Origin: Pirellula sp. | GTDB taxonomy: Bacteria; Planctomycetota; Planctomycetia; Pirellulales; PNKZ01 | Assembly: GCA_013822735.1 (NCBI GenBank) | Contig: PNKZ01000002.1 | Span: 62,001 to 126,000, forward strand | Direction of reading: 5' to 3' | Length of the DNA: 64,000 bases | In this document: positions 44,141-52,448 of the stretch, piece by piece | Layout: the number at the start of each line of letters is the position of its first letter | How positions within the stretch are numbered: the first letter of the stretch is position 1 | The notes under the pieces: generated by a model | The model's database searches: none | Told to the model about the DNA's origin: nothing | Seen by the model: the letters and a program-made list of their open reading frames with translations, nothing else | Translations under genes and position numbers: made by a program

Positions 44141-44167
44141 GGAACGCCACGGAGGGCGTTCCCTACA
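44141..44167. repeat. GGAACGCC...GGCGTTCC repeat at the ecfT stop
   Basis: Hairpin ggaacgccacggagggcgttcc plus ctaca, given here split at 20 bases: ggaacgccacggagggcgtt + ccctaca. The stop codon of the EcfT gene (minus strand) is the TAG in this unit. Two further copies, inverted to each other, are at 49429-49501. Confidence 0.82.
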
Positions 44168-44990
44168 AAGAGTTTTGCCAATGCAAGTACGCTTCCCAAG
44201 TGCGCCACGCGATCAATACGAAGCACAGCGTTCCAATCGCCGCCATTGCCGCTCGTTCCCATCTGCGCATGGTCTGCGGCGGATACTGGGTGCGCGGTCG
44301 GCGCGGGTCGAAGCCGCGGGCGGTGACGCTTTCCGCCAAGGTTTCCGCCTTGCGTAACGCCCCGGCAATCACGGGCAGAAGAAAGCCGATCTCTTGCGGC
44401 AGTTTGTACCAGCGGAACTTGTAGCCCCGGTAACGGCGCGCTTGCCGTACGAGCGCCACTTCCTCGACGAGCAGCGGGAGGAATCGCAGCGCCGTAGCCG
44501 TCATAAACGCGAGCGCCGTCGGCACGCGAAACCAGGCCAGCGCCGCCAGCATCCGCTCGGGGCCGGTCGACAAACTGGCGGTGAGCCCGGCCAGCGCCGT
44601 GGCGACGAAGCGTAGCGATTGCACGGCGCCGTAAACCAGTCCCTCCTGCGTGAGAACGACCCCTGCAAAATAGTCTTCCCCTGCGCCGCGTGGCGAAATG
44701 ATCGTCAAGAGCACCGTGCGGGGCGTCCCAACATAGAAGAAGCCTTGCGAAAGCATCGTGCTCCAAACGATGACCGCCAATACGCCGACAATGGAGAGCC
44801 AGCCGCGCGAGCGCAGCCGTAGGCCGGTGCTCCACAGCACGGCGACGGCGCAACAAGCCGCGAGCGCGCGCATATCGTCGACGCAAACGACGACGACCGA
44901 CATGCCGAACACGGCGGCTAACTTCAAACGTGGATCGAGCCGCGCGAGCCAAGGGCGCGCAACGTCGGGCCCGAACGTGAGACCGTTCAT
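44163..44990 (-). CDS. ecfT: ECF transporter T component
   Basis: 275 residues from ATG 44990, overlapping the ATPase stop by 4 bases. About five membrane helices in the CbiQ/EcfT plan (LKLAAVFGMSVVVVCVDDM; WLSIVGVLAVIVWSTML), and the two coupling-helix Ala-Arg-x motifs ARRYRGYK and AESVTARGFD that bind the ATPases. It links the ATPase pair to the substrate-binding S component in import of a vitamin or metal. The reading frame ends in a dispersed repeat, which provides the stop codon. Confidence 0.92.
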   Translation of the reverse strand: MNGLTFGPDVARPWLARLDPRLKLAAVFGMSVVVVCVDDMRALAACCAVAVLWSTGLRLRSRGWLSIVGVLAVIVWSTMLSQGFFYVGTPRTVLLTIISPRGAGEDYFAGVVLTQEGLVYGAVQSLRFVATALAGLTASLSTGPERMLAALAWFRVPTALAFMTATALRFLPLLVEEVALVRQARRYRGYKFRWYKLPQEIGFLLPVIAGALRKAETLAESVTARGFDPRRPRTQYPPQTMRRWERAAMAAIGTLCFVLIAWRTWEAYLHWQNSL

Positions 44991-46483
44991 CGCGGCACCT
45001 CGCGGCGCTCGAGCGCGGCCCGATCGGCATCGATGACCCAGCCGTCGCGGCCGGCAATCCAGATACGATCGGCGTAGTGCAAGGCGGTACGCAGGTGATG
45101 CGTTGAAAACAGCACGGCTGCGGGGCCGTGCGCGGTGCCTACCGTGCGGCGGAGCGCGGCCATCACCAGATCGACCGTCGGTCCGTCCTGCCCGGTCGTC
45201 GGTTCGTCGAGCAGGAGCAAACTCGGCGACGTCGCGAAGGCCGCCGCCAGCGCCGTCCGCACGCGTTGCCCCCGGCTGAGGGCTTGCGGAGGTTCGTCGA
45301 GCAATGCCTCCAGTTGAAACGTCGCGGCGGCAAGTTGCACGCGCTCGGCGACCGTCGCGGCGTGGCAGTCCGTTTGTCGGGGACCAAACGCCAGTTCGTC
45401 GCGCACCGTGCGAGAAAAGAGGGTCAGGTCGACCTGCTGCGGCACCAAGGTTCCGGCGACGCGATGTTCGGTCGCGTGCCAAGTGATCTTGCCGGCGGTA
45501 GGTCTTAACGCTCCTCCTAGGAGGGCGAGCAGCGTACTTTTCCCGACACCGTTGGGTCCGACCAGCGCGATGCACTCGCCGTCGTGAATCGTGGCGGTGA
45601 GGTTGGTCCACACGTCGCACGGGGCCGTCGGATAGCGAAAGCCCACGTCGGCGAGCGTCACGATCGATGCGGCATTTTTCGATGCGCGAACGTGCGGCAC
45701 GGGCTCGACCGACAAGACTTCGAGGCGCGCTGCTTTGAGTGCTGCGGAGACTTGGACTGCGTCGCGCGCGACGACATCCGCCACGAGCCGGCCGGCATCG
45801 AGCACCAGCAACCGATCGGCGTGCGGCAGAACGTCTTCCAATCGGTGTTCGGCCATAACGATCGCGACTCCGTCGTCGCGCAGTCGGCAAAGTTCCGCGA
45901 GCAGCGAGCGCGCCGCATTAGCATCGAGTTGGCTAAGGGGCTCGTCGCACACGAGTACCAGCGGGCGCATCGCCGCCACGGCCGCTAAGACCAATCGTTG
46001 CCGCAAACCTCCGGAAAGCGTTTGTGGCGACGCATAGCGGAAGCCGTGCAAGCCGAAGCGTTGTAAGGTTCCGTCGATGCGGCGCCCGATCTCCTCCGAC
46101 GGCAGCGCGAGATTTTCCAACCCGAACGCAATCTCCGCGTCCACGCTGCTCGTGCAAATCTGATCGTCGGGCGACTGCACGATGAGCCCGACGGTGGGGG
46201 CAAGATCGGCCGGCGCGGTGGTCCTAGTGTTGCGTCCGCAGATCTGCACGAGGCCCGCCATCGTGCCGGACGCTTGGTGCGGGATGAGCCCGGCCAGCGC
46301 GCGGAGCAACGTACTTTTGCCCGAGCCGGTCGGGCCGGCGACGACCGTGAACGACCCGCGCGGCAAAGTGAACGTGACGTCATGAAGCGTCGGCACGGCG
46401 CGCTCGGCGAACGTGTAGCCGAGTCCCGCCGCTTCGACGGCCGGACCTTCCACAGCGGCTGTAGTCGGCAAAGCATCGCTCAC
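44987..46483 (-). CDS. ECF transporter ATPase, fused A-A' protein
   Basis: Two ABC ATPase domains in one chain (498 residues from GTG 46483, which overlaps the S-component stop by 4 bases; a start at 46513 is possible). Domain 1: [40 protein letters not shown]. Domain 2: [44 protein letters not shown]. The second signature has Arg instead of the second Gly. The fusion corresponds to EcfA1-EcfA2 of other ECF importers. It energises transport together with the T and S proteins. Confidence 0.92.
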   Translation of the reverse strand: MSDALPTTAAVEGPAVEAAGLGYTFAERAVPTLHDVTFTLPRGSFTVVAGPTGSGKSTLLRALAGLIPHQASGTMAGLVQICGRNTRTTAPADLAPTVGLIVQSPDDQICTSSVDAEIAFGLENLALPSEEIGRRIDGTLQRFGLHGFRYASPQTLSGGLRQRLVLAAVAAMRPLVLVCDEPLSQLDANAARSLLAELCRLRDDGVAIVMAEHRLEDVLPHADRLLVLDAGRLVADVVARDAVQVSAALKAARLEVLSVEPVPHVRASKNAASIVTLADVGFRYPTAPCDVWTNLTATIHDGECIALVGPNGVGKSTLLALLGGALRPTAGKITWHATEHRVAGTLVPQQVDLTLFSRTVRDELAFGPRQTDCHAATVAERVQLAAATFQLEALLDEPPQALSRGQRVRTALAAAFATSPSLLLLDEPTTGQDGPTVDLVMAALRRTVGTAHGPAAVLFSTHHLRTALHYADRIWIAGRDGWVIDADRAALERREVPR

Positions 46484-47102
46484 GGCGCGGTCCGGCGCAG
46501 CCTGCGCCCCCATGCCGCCCCGACGGCCGCGCCGATTACGCCGTAGCCGAAGCCGGTGATGAGCGACACTTGATGCACGAATGACATTGGAAACTGCAGG
46601 TCGTACAACTGGATCGCAATGAAGAACTGCGCGTAAAGCACGGCGGCGTTAGCCACGCCGACGGCCAGTGCGATGCATAGCTTTCCGTCGCCCGCCGTCG
46701 TCGGCCCAGCGTGACGCCCGACAGCGCCAGAATCGACTCGTGCATCACGACGCTGACCGACACTTGCACGATCGAAGTCACGCTGAATGTGCCGGAGACG
46801 ATTGCATTCAAGAGCCACACGGTGAGAATCGCGTAGGTCGCCGTGCCGACGCGCGGCACCAGCGCGACGGTCACCGCTAGCAGCAAACACGGAATCCCTT
46901 CGCCGCCGATACCGTCGACGAACGTCGACCAAGGGCCGAGGAACACATAGAGCACGCCGCCGACCATGCGCGACGCGAACGACACGGCGAAGTGCAAGGC
47001 CGCGAGGACCGCGATCGTGGTCAGTTCCCGATTGGTAAAGTGCCCCGTCCGATCGTGCCGCGGGAGGCAGGAGTCGTTGAGAAAGGCGTTAGCTTGCGGC
47101 AT
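46480..47102 (-). pseudogene. ECF transporter S component, split by a one-base frameshift
   Basis: From ATG 47102 a hydrophobic protein typical of substrate-binding S components: FTNRELTTIAVLAALHFAV, GPWSTFVDGIGGEG, YAILTVWLLNAIVSGTF, VVMHESILALSGVTLG. The remaining part (KLCIALAVGVANAAVLYAQ; VHQVSLITGFGYGVIGAA) is in the next frame and ends at 46480, overlapping the ATPase start. The shift lies in a GC-run at about 46685-46709; one missing base explains it. Coupling to the ATPase suggests the gene was intact recently, or that this is an assembly error. No riboswitch or neighbour reveals the substrate. Confidence 0.82.
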
Positions 47103-47240
47103 GCGTTCCCGCGCGAACGATTCGCGTGCGACGGTGGATTGAAATCGCCGGGCCGATACAATTACCTGAGCCCGACCGAGAGTGAGTAGGATACTCCCCC
47201 CGGTTTCCCATCGCCGGCCCCAAACGTTGCGGAGCATCGT

Positions 47241-49418
47241 ATGTCTTCGGTTGTCACGCTGTCGTTTCCCGAGCCCGACGTCGCCCTGCTCACGCTCGAC
47301 GATCCCACGAAGGGGGCGAACATCCTCGCCCGACCGGTGCTGGAGGAGATCGCGGCGCATCTCACCGCGTTGGAAAAGCGTACCGACTTGGCCGGCTTGA
47401 TCGTCCGTTCGCTGAAGCCCGGCATCTTCATCGCAGGCGCCGACATCCGCGAATTTGCCGCCGCGAAAGATATCACGCGCGAGCAGACGATCGCGATCGC
47501 CACGGAAGGTCGCACGCTCTTCGAGCGACTCGCGCGAACGCCGTTTCCCACCGTGGCGGCCATCGACGGCATCTGTGTCGGCGGCGGCGCGGAGCTCGCC
47601 GTGTGGTGCGATCGGCGGATCATGACCGATAGCCCGAAGACGCAGATCGGTTTTCCGGAAGTGAAGCTCGGGATGTTTCCCGGTTGGGGAGGAACGGTGC
47701 GCACGCCGCGCATCGTGGGCCTTTCGAACGCCGCGGAACTGATCACGGGCGGCGAATCGATCGACGGCCGCGCGGCCGCGCTGATGGGCTTGGCCACCGA
47801 TGTCGTACGGACGAGCAGCGCCCCAAGCCCGGCCGCCGCAGCCGACCTGCTGCTACAAGCCGCCATCGCGCTCGTGCGTGCGGAGAAGCAATCGGGCGAC
47901 TACTTACGCACGCGCGATGAGTGGTCGAAGCCGATCGTAATGAGCGAGACCGAACTCGCCTTCCTCGGCGCCACGGCGACCGCCTACATCACGCAACAAA
48001 CGAAGGGGCAGTATCCGGCACCGATTGCGGCGCTGAATCTGTTGCTCGAAGCCTCTCAAAGCGATGCGACTGCGGCAGGGGTGCAGGAAGCGGAAGGGTT
48101 CGCCGAGCTCTTCGGCACGCCGGTGAACCGAGCGCTCATCAACGTGTTTCTACTCACCGATCGCAACAAGAAAGATACCGGCGTCGCTGATCGCAGCTTG
48201 AAGCCGAAGTCGATTGCGAGCGTCGGCGTGATCGGCGCCGGCATCATGGGCTCGGGCATCGCGGGAGCGTGCGTGAAGCGCGAGCTCCCGGTGACGCTTA
48301 CCGACGCCCGGCCCGAATCGCTCGCCGGCGGCATGCGCAAGGCGGTCGAAGAGGCCTCGTACGATCGCGTCGCCAAAGGTCCGACGACCGAGCGGCTCTT
48401 GAAGTTTGCCCCGCTCGTGCGCGCCGTGGTCGCCGAGAGCGAGTTTGCCCGTTGCGATCTGGTGATTGAAGCAGTCGTCGAAAACGAACGGGCCAAGCGC
48501 GAGCTTTATGCAAATCTCGAAACGCACTTGCGCGACGATGCGATTCTCGCCTCGAATACTTCGGCCATCAGCATCGGCCGGCTGGCCTCCGGCCTGAAGC
48601 ACCCGGAACGATTCTGCGGCATCCACTTTTTCAACCCCGTGCGAAAGATGCCGCTGGTAGAAGTGATTCGCGGGCCGCAAACGAGCGACGCTACGATCGC
48701 CACGGCCGTCGGCTTTGCGAAGGGTTTGGGCAAGAGCCCGATCGTCGTGGAAGACGGCCCCGGCTTCTTGGTCAACCGGCTCCTGTTCCCGTACATGAAC
48801 GAAGCGCTGGAGTTACTCACGTCCGGCGTGTCGATCAGGCACATCGACGGCGCGGCGAAGGCTTTCGGCATGCCGATGGGCCCCATCACGCTGTACGACG
48901 TCGTCGGCCTCGACACCGCGCTCTTCGCAGGCTCCGTGATGCACGACGCGTTTCCGGATCGCGTCCTCGCGTCGCCTCTCTTGGAAGCGATGGTGAAAGC
49001 CGGCCGCTTGGGGCAGAAATCCAAAGTCGGATTCTTTACGTATAAAGAGAAGAGCGACAAGGGGGAGCCGGACCCGACGTTCGACGCTTTCCTGCAACCC
49101 TATCTGAAGCCGAGCCCGCCGAAGCTCGATCCGCAAACCATCACGAACCGCCTCTTCCTGCCGATGCTGCTGGAAGCGACGCGCGTGCTCGCCGAGAAGA
49201 AGGTTCGCGATCCGCGCGACGTCGACCTCGGGCTGATTTTCGGCATCGGCTTTCCGCCGTTTAAAGGAGGCTTGCTCTTCTGGGCCGACACCCTCGGCGC
49301 GGCGAAGATCGTGGAAATGCTCAAGCCGCTCGAAGGCCTCGGAGCACGCTTCCAGCCGACGCCGCTGTTGCTCGACCTCGCGAAGAGCGGGAAGAAGTTT
49401 TACGAACTCAACGCATAA
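47241..49418 (+). CDS. Fatty-acid oxidation complex alpha-type protein (enoyl-CoA hydratase/3-hydroxyacyl-CoA dehydrogenase)
   Basis: 725 residues. Crotonase domain (1-190): oxyanion-hole segments IFIAGADIREF and CVGGGAELAVW, with Glu in FPEVKLGMFPGWGG. NAD-binding 3-hydroxyacyl-CoA dehydrogenase domain from about 330: VIGAGIMGSGIAG, catalytic His/Glu in FCGIHFFNPVRKMPLVEVI. C-terminal 3HCDH domains follow (GPGFLVNRLLFPYMNEALEL). It performs hydration and oxidation in beta-oxidation, with the thiolase encoded 106 bp downstream as beta partner. FadJ/FadB-like; the strand-opposite neighbour is the ECF S gene. Confidence 0.95.
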   Translation: MSSVVTLSFPEPDVALLTLDDPTKGANILARPVLEEIAAHLTALEKRTDLAGLIVRSLKPGIFIAGADIREFAAAKDITREQTIAIATEGRTLFERLARTPFPTVAAIDGICVGGGAELAVWCDRRIMTDSPKTQIGFPEVKLGMFPGWGGTVRTPRIVGLSNAAELITGGESIDGRAAALMGLATDVVRTSSAPSPAAAADLLLQAAIALVRAEKQSGDYLRTRDEWSKPIVMSETELAFLGATATAYITQQTKGQYPAPIAALNLLLEASQSDATAAGVQEAEGFAELFGTPVNRALINVFLLTDRNKKDTGVADRSLKPKSIASVGVIGAGIMGSGIAGACVKRELPVTLTDARPESLAGGMRKAVEEASYDRVAKGPTTERLLKFAPLVRAVVAESEFARCDLVIEAVVENERAKRELYANLETHLRDDAILASNTSAISIGRLASGLKHPERFCGIHFFNPVRKMPLVEVIRGPQTSDATIATAVGFAKGLGKSPIVVEDGPGFLVNRLLFPYMNEALELLTSGVSIRHIDGAAKAFGMPMGPITLYDVVGLDTALFAGSVMHDAFPDRVLASPLLEAMVKAGRLGQKSKVGFFTYKEKSDKGEPDPTFDAFLQPYLKPSPPKLDPQTITNRLFLPMLLEATRVLAEKKVRDPRDVDLGLIFGIGFPPFKGGLLFWADTLGAAKIVEMLKPLEGLGARFQPTPLLLDLAKSGKKFYELNA

Positions 49419-49428
49419 CCGCCCGACC

Positions 49429-49501
49429 TGTAGGGAACGCCCTCCGTGGCTTTCCGTGCATCGTCCTACCGAACGGAACGCCACAGAGGGCGTGCCCTAC
49501 A
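49429..49501. repeat. Inverted pair of TGTAGGGAACGCC repeats
   Basis: Left copy 49429-49457 starts tgtagggaacgccctccgtg; right copy 49474-49501 is its inverted complement. It fills most of the gap between the hydratase/dehydrogenase and the thiolase. A related copy is at 44141-44167. Confidence 0.87.
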
Positions 49502-49523
49502 GAAAGAAATCGAGGAGCCCAAC

Positions 49524-50684
49524 ATGACCGAAGCCGTCATCGTCGACGCCGTTCGCACGCCGATCGGTCGTTCTCATAAAGATAAAGGGGTCTATCGCGA
49601 CGTCCGCAGCGACGATCTCGCGGCGATCGTCGTGAAGGCGCTGGTCGAGCGCACCGGCGTCGATCCGGAGCGGATCGAAGACGTCGTGCTCGGCAACACG
49701 CAGCAGCAAGGGGAGCAAGGGTTCAACGTCGCGCGCAATGTCGCGCTGTTGGCAGGTCTGCCTGCGACGGCGGCCGGCGCCACCGTGAATCGCCTCTGCG
49801 GTTCGAGCTTGCAGGCCGTCGCGCAGGCCGCGCATTCGGTGATGGCCGGCGGCGAAGACGTGCAGATCGTCGGCGGCTTGGAGCACATGCTCCACATTCC
49901 GATGGACCAAGACCTCGACATCAACCCCAAGCTCTTCCAGCAGACAAGCAAAGCGGCCCTACACATGGGCTACACCGCCGAATTCCTCGCCCAGACGCAA
50001 GGCATCTCGCGCGAAGACCAAGACCTATTCGCGCTGCACAGTCATCAGAAGGCGACGGCCGCGTTCGCCGCCGGCGAGTTCCGCGGCGAGATCATTCCGG
50101 TGTGGGGACGCGATGAAACCGGGCGGCGGGTGCTCGTCGAGGTCGACCAATGCGTCCGGCCCGATTGCAGCTTGGAAGGTCTTGCCGCATTGAAGCCGGC
50201 GTTCATGCCGCCGGGCCTCGGCACGGTGACGGCCGGCAACAGCTCGCCGCTCAACGACGGCGCCGCGGCGCTCTTGATGATGGGGCGCGCCACTGCCGAC
50301 GAACTCGGTCTCAAGCCGATCGCCAAAATCCGCTCGACGGCGGTCTGCGGCGTCGATCCGGCCGTCATGGGCACCGGGCCGGTTCCGGCGACCAAGAAGG
50401 CGTTGAAACGCGCCGGCCTGACGCTCGCCGATATCGGGCTCATTGAACTGAACGAAGCGTTCGCGGCGCAGGCCTTGGCGTGCATCCGCATGCTTAAGCT
50501 CGACGAAAGCAAAGTGAACGTCCGCGGCGGGGCGATCGCCATCGGCCATCCGCTCGGCGCAAGCGGCGCCCGCATTTCCTGCACACTGTTGCACGCCATG
50601 CAAGATCGCGACGTGCAGTTCGGCCTCGCGACCATGTGCATCGGCATCGGCCAAGGCATCGCCGTGGTCTTCGAAAGAATCTGA
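49524..50684 (+). CDS. Thiolase (acetyl-CoA C-acyltransferase)
   Basis: 386 residues from ATG 49524, with GAGGAG 7 bases upstream. It has the nucleophile C92 (NRLCGSSLQAVAQ), LNEAFAAQALACIR, catalytic His in AIAIGHPLGASGARI and the second Cys in GLATMCIGIGQG. Degradative (FadA-like) 3-ketoacyl-CoA thiolase by its position after the hydratase/dehydrogenase. It releases acetyl-CoA in the last step of beta-oxidation. Confidence 0.95.
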   Translation: MTEAVIVDAVRTPIGRSHKDKGVYRDVRSDDLAAIVVKALVERTGVDPERIEDVVLGNTQQQGEQGFNVARNVALLAGLPATAAGATVNRLCGSSLQAVAQAAHSVMAGGEDVQIVGGLEHMLHIPMDQDLDINPKLFQQTSKAALHMGYTAEFLAQTQGISREDQDLFALHSHQKATAAFAAGEFRGEIIPVWGRDETGRRVLVEVDQCVRPDCSLEGLAALKPAFMPPGLGTVTAGNSSPLNDGAAALLMMGRATADELGLKPIAKIRSTAVCGVDPAVMGTGPVPATKKALKRAGLTLADIGLIELNEAFAAQALACIRMLKLDESKVNVRGGAIAIGHPLGASGARISCTLLHAMQDRDVQFGLATMCIGIGQGIAVVFERI

Positions 50685-50691
50685 GTTTCCA

Positions 50692-50719
50692 CTAGCGCCT
50701 AACGCCCAACGCCTACAAT
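50692..50719. repeat. Single-arm heptad repeat before the acyl-CoA ligase
   Basis: Four heptads: ctagcgc, ctaacgc, ccaacgc, ctacaat. The ATG of the ligase follows after one base, and no Shine-Dalgarno sequence is visible. No inverted partner arm is found nearby. Confidence 0.7.
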
Positions 50720-50720
50720 C

Positions 50721-52448
50721 ATGTCCACGGTCGTCGCACTCCCGTCGATGGTTCACCACTTCGTGCGGCACGTGCGCGCGCGGCCGGAGCGGCAGTGCCT
50801 CTGGTTCCACGCGCCGGGCCAGCCGGCCGATCTCATCGAAAAGGAAGTGACCGTTCGCACCTGGCGCGAAGTCGCTCGCGACGCCGCCCACGCCGCCGCG
50901 GCGTTGCAGAAGCTCGGCGTGCGCAAGGGTGACCGCGTGGCGCTCCTTTCGCCGAATCGCTATGAGTGGATTGCCGTCGATCTGGCGATCATGAGCCTCG
51001 GCGCGGTGCACGTGCCCGTGCACAATTCGCTCTCCGGACCGCAAATGCGGTTTCAAATCGCCGATTGCGGGGCCGTGTGCGTGCTTGTCGCCGGTGAGGA
51101 ACAGGCCGCGAAGCTCGCCACTGCCCCATTCACCACGGAGCAGCCCCTATCTAGCAGCATTCGCTACGCGTCGTTCGACCCGACCACGACGCCGCTCGGC
51201 GCTGCGCCGGTCCCGCTGTTCTTCCACCTCGGTGCGCCGCCGAACGACGCCGAGTTCGACGCTTGGCTCGATTCCGCAGGCGACGCAATCGCGCCCGACG
51301 ACGTCGTCACAATCCTTTACACCTCGGGCACCACGGGCGAGCCGAAGGGAGTGATGCTCTCGCATCGCAACATCACGAGCAACGCCGAAGGGATCGTCAT
51401 CGGCTTCGGCGGCGCGCAAGAAGAGCGTCGACTGAATCTCCTGCCGCTTAGCCACATCTTTGCCCGTACGTGCGATCTGTATTGTTGGCTGATCGGCGGC
51501 TCCGAAATGGCGATGGCCGATTCGCCGCAGACCGCCGTCGAAAATTGCGCCGAGTTCCAGCCGCGCATCGTCAACGCCGTGCCGTATTTCTACGAGCGCG
51601 TGATGCGCAAGGTCGTCGAGGTCGGCATGGCCGACGTGCCCGACATCCTCCCGCAAGTGATGGGGGGCAACATCCACTACTGCTGCTCCGGCGGCGCCGC
51701 CCTGCCCGACCATATCGCCAGGTTCTTCTGCGATCGGGGCGTGCTGCTCGTGCAAGGGTACGGGCTCACGGAAACTTCCCCCGTGATGACGATGAACACG
51801 CCGGCCGTGCACAAGTTCGGCACCGTCGGTCGGCCGATCGACGGCGTGGAATTGCGGATCGCCGACGACGGCGAGGTGCTTACTCGCGGGCCGCAAGTGA
51901 TGCTCGGCTATTGGCAGCGTCCGGCCGATACGGCGGCCGCGATCGTCGACGGCTGGTTCCACACCGGCGATCTCGGCGCGATCGACGACGACGGCTATCT
52001 CCGGATCACCGGCCGCAAGAAGGAAATCATCGTGACGACCGGCGGCAAGAAAATCGCCCCGGCCTTGCTCGAAGCCAAACTCACGGCCGATCCGCTGCTG
52101 CGGCAGGCCTGCATCGTCGGCGACGGGCATCATTTCCTCGGGGCGCTGCTCGTGCCGAACGTCGACGCGCTCGCGGAAGCGGTGCGCGCCGGCGGCGACG
52201 ACGTTCCGGCCGACGCGCTGCTTGCGCATCCCGCCGCGCAGCGCGTGGTCGCCGAATGCGTGAAGGCCCGGCTCGCCGATCTTTCGCATTACGAGCAGGT
52301 CTGCCGCTTCGTGTTGCTGCCGCGCGAGTTCGACGTACCGCACGGCGAGATGACGCTCACGATGAAACTCCGTCGAACCCAAGTGGCGCAAAACTTTGCC
52401 GCCGAGATCGCCCAACTTTTCACGACTTCCGAACGAGCCGCACCATGA
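50721..52448 (+). CDS. Long-chain acyl-CoA synthetase (AMP-forming)
   Basis: 575 residues, ANL superfamily: ILYTSGTTGEPKGVMLSHRN (P-loop-like AMP motif), QGYGLTETSPV, DGWFHTGDLGAIDDDGYLRI, GRKKEIIVTTGGKKIAPA. The last motif is that of the FAA1/FadD15-like long-chain synthetases. It activates fatty acids for the beta-oxidation enzymes encoded on either side. Its stop overlaps the start of the acyl-CoA dehydrogenase by 4 bases (ATGA), so the two are translationally coupled. Confidence 0.95.
   Translation: MSTVVALPSMVHHFVRHVRARPERQCLWFHAPGQPADLIEKEVTVRTWREVARDAAHAAAALQKLGVRKGDRVALLSPNRYEWIAVDLAIMSLGAVHVPVHNSLSGPQMRFQIADCGAVCVLVAGEEQAAKLATAPFTTEQPLSSSIRYASFDPTTTPLGAAPVPLFFHLGAPPNDAEFDAWLDSAGDAIAPDDVVTILYTSGTTGEPKGVMLSHRNITSNAEGIVIGFGGAQEERRLNLLPLSHIFARTCDLYCWLIGGSEMAMADSPQTAVENCAEFQPRIVNAVPYFYERVMRKVVEVGMADVPDILPQVMGGNIHYCCSGGAALPDHIARFFCDRGVLLVQGYGLTETSPVMTMNTPAVHKFGTVGRPIDGVELRIADDGEVLTRGPQVMLGYWQRPADTAAAIVDGWFHTGDLGAIDDDGYLRITGRKKEIIVTTGGKKIAPALLEAKLTADPLLRQACIVGDGHHFLGALLVPNVDALAEAVRAGGDDVPADALLAHPAAQRVVAECVKARLADLSHYEQVCRFVLLPREFDVPHGEMTLTMKLRRTQVAQNFAAEIAQLFTTSERAAP

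Noticed and set aside
44991-45890. In-frame upstream extension of ecfT
   Set aside because: It is a shadow of the ECF ATPase; the ATG at 44990 gives the normal EcfT N-terminus and a 4-base overlap.
47103-47240. Riboswitch before the ECF S component
   Set aside because: The 138-bp divergent region shows no recognisable cobalamin, thiamin, FMN or preQ1 element.
51470-52444. In-frame upstream extension of the acyl-CoA dehydrogenase
   Set aside because: It overlaps the acyl-CoA ligase in another frame and is Arg-rich with no similarity. The ATG at 52445 overlaps the ligase stop in the usual coupled manner.
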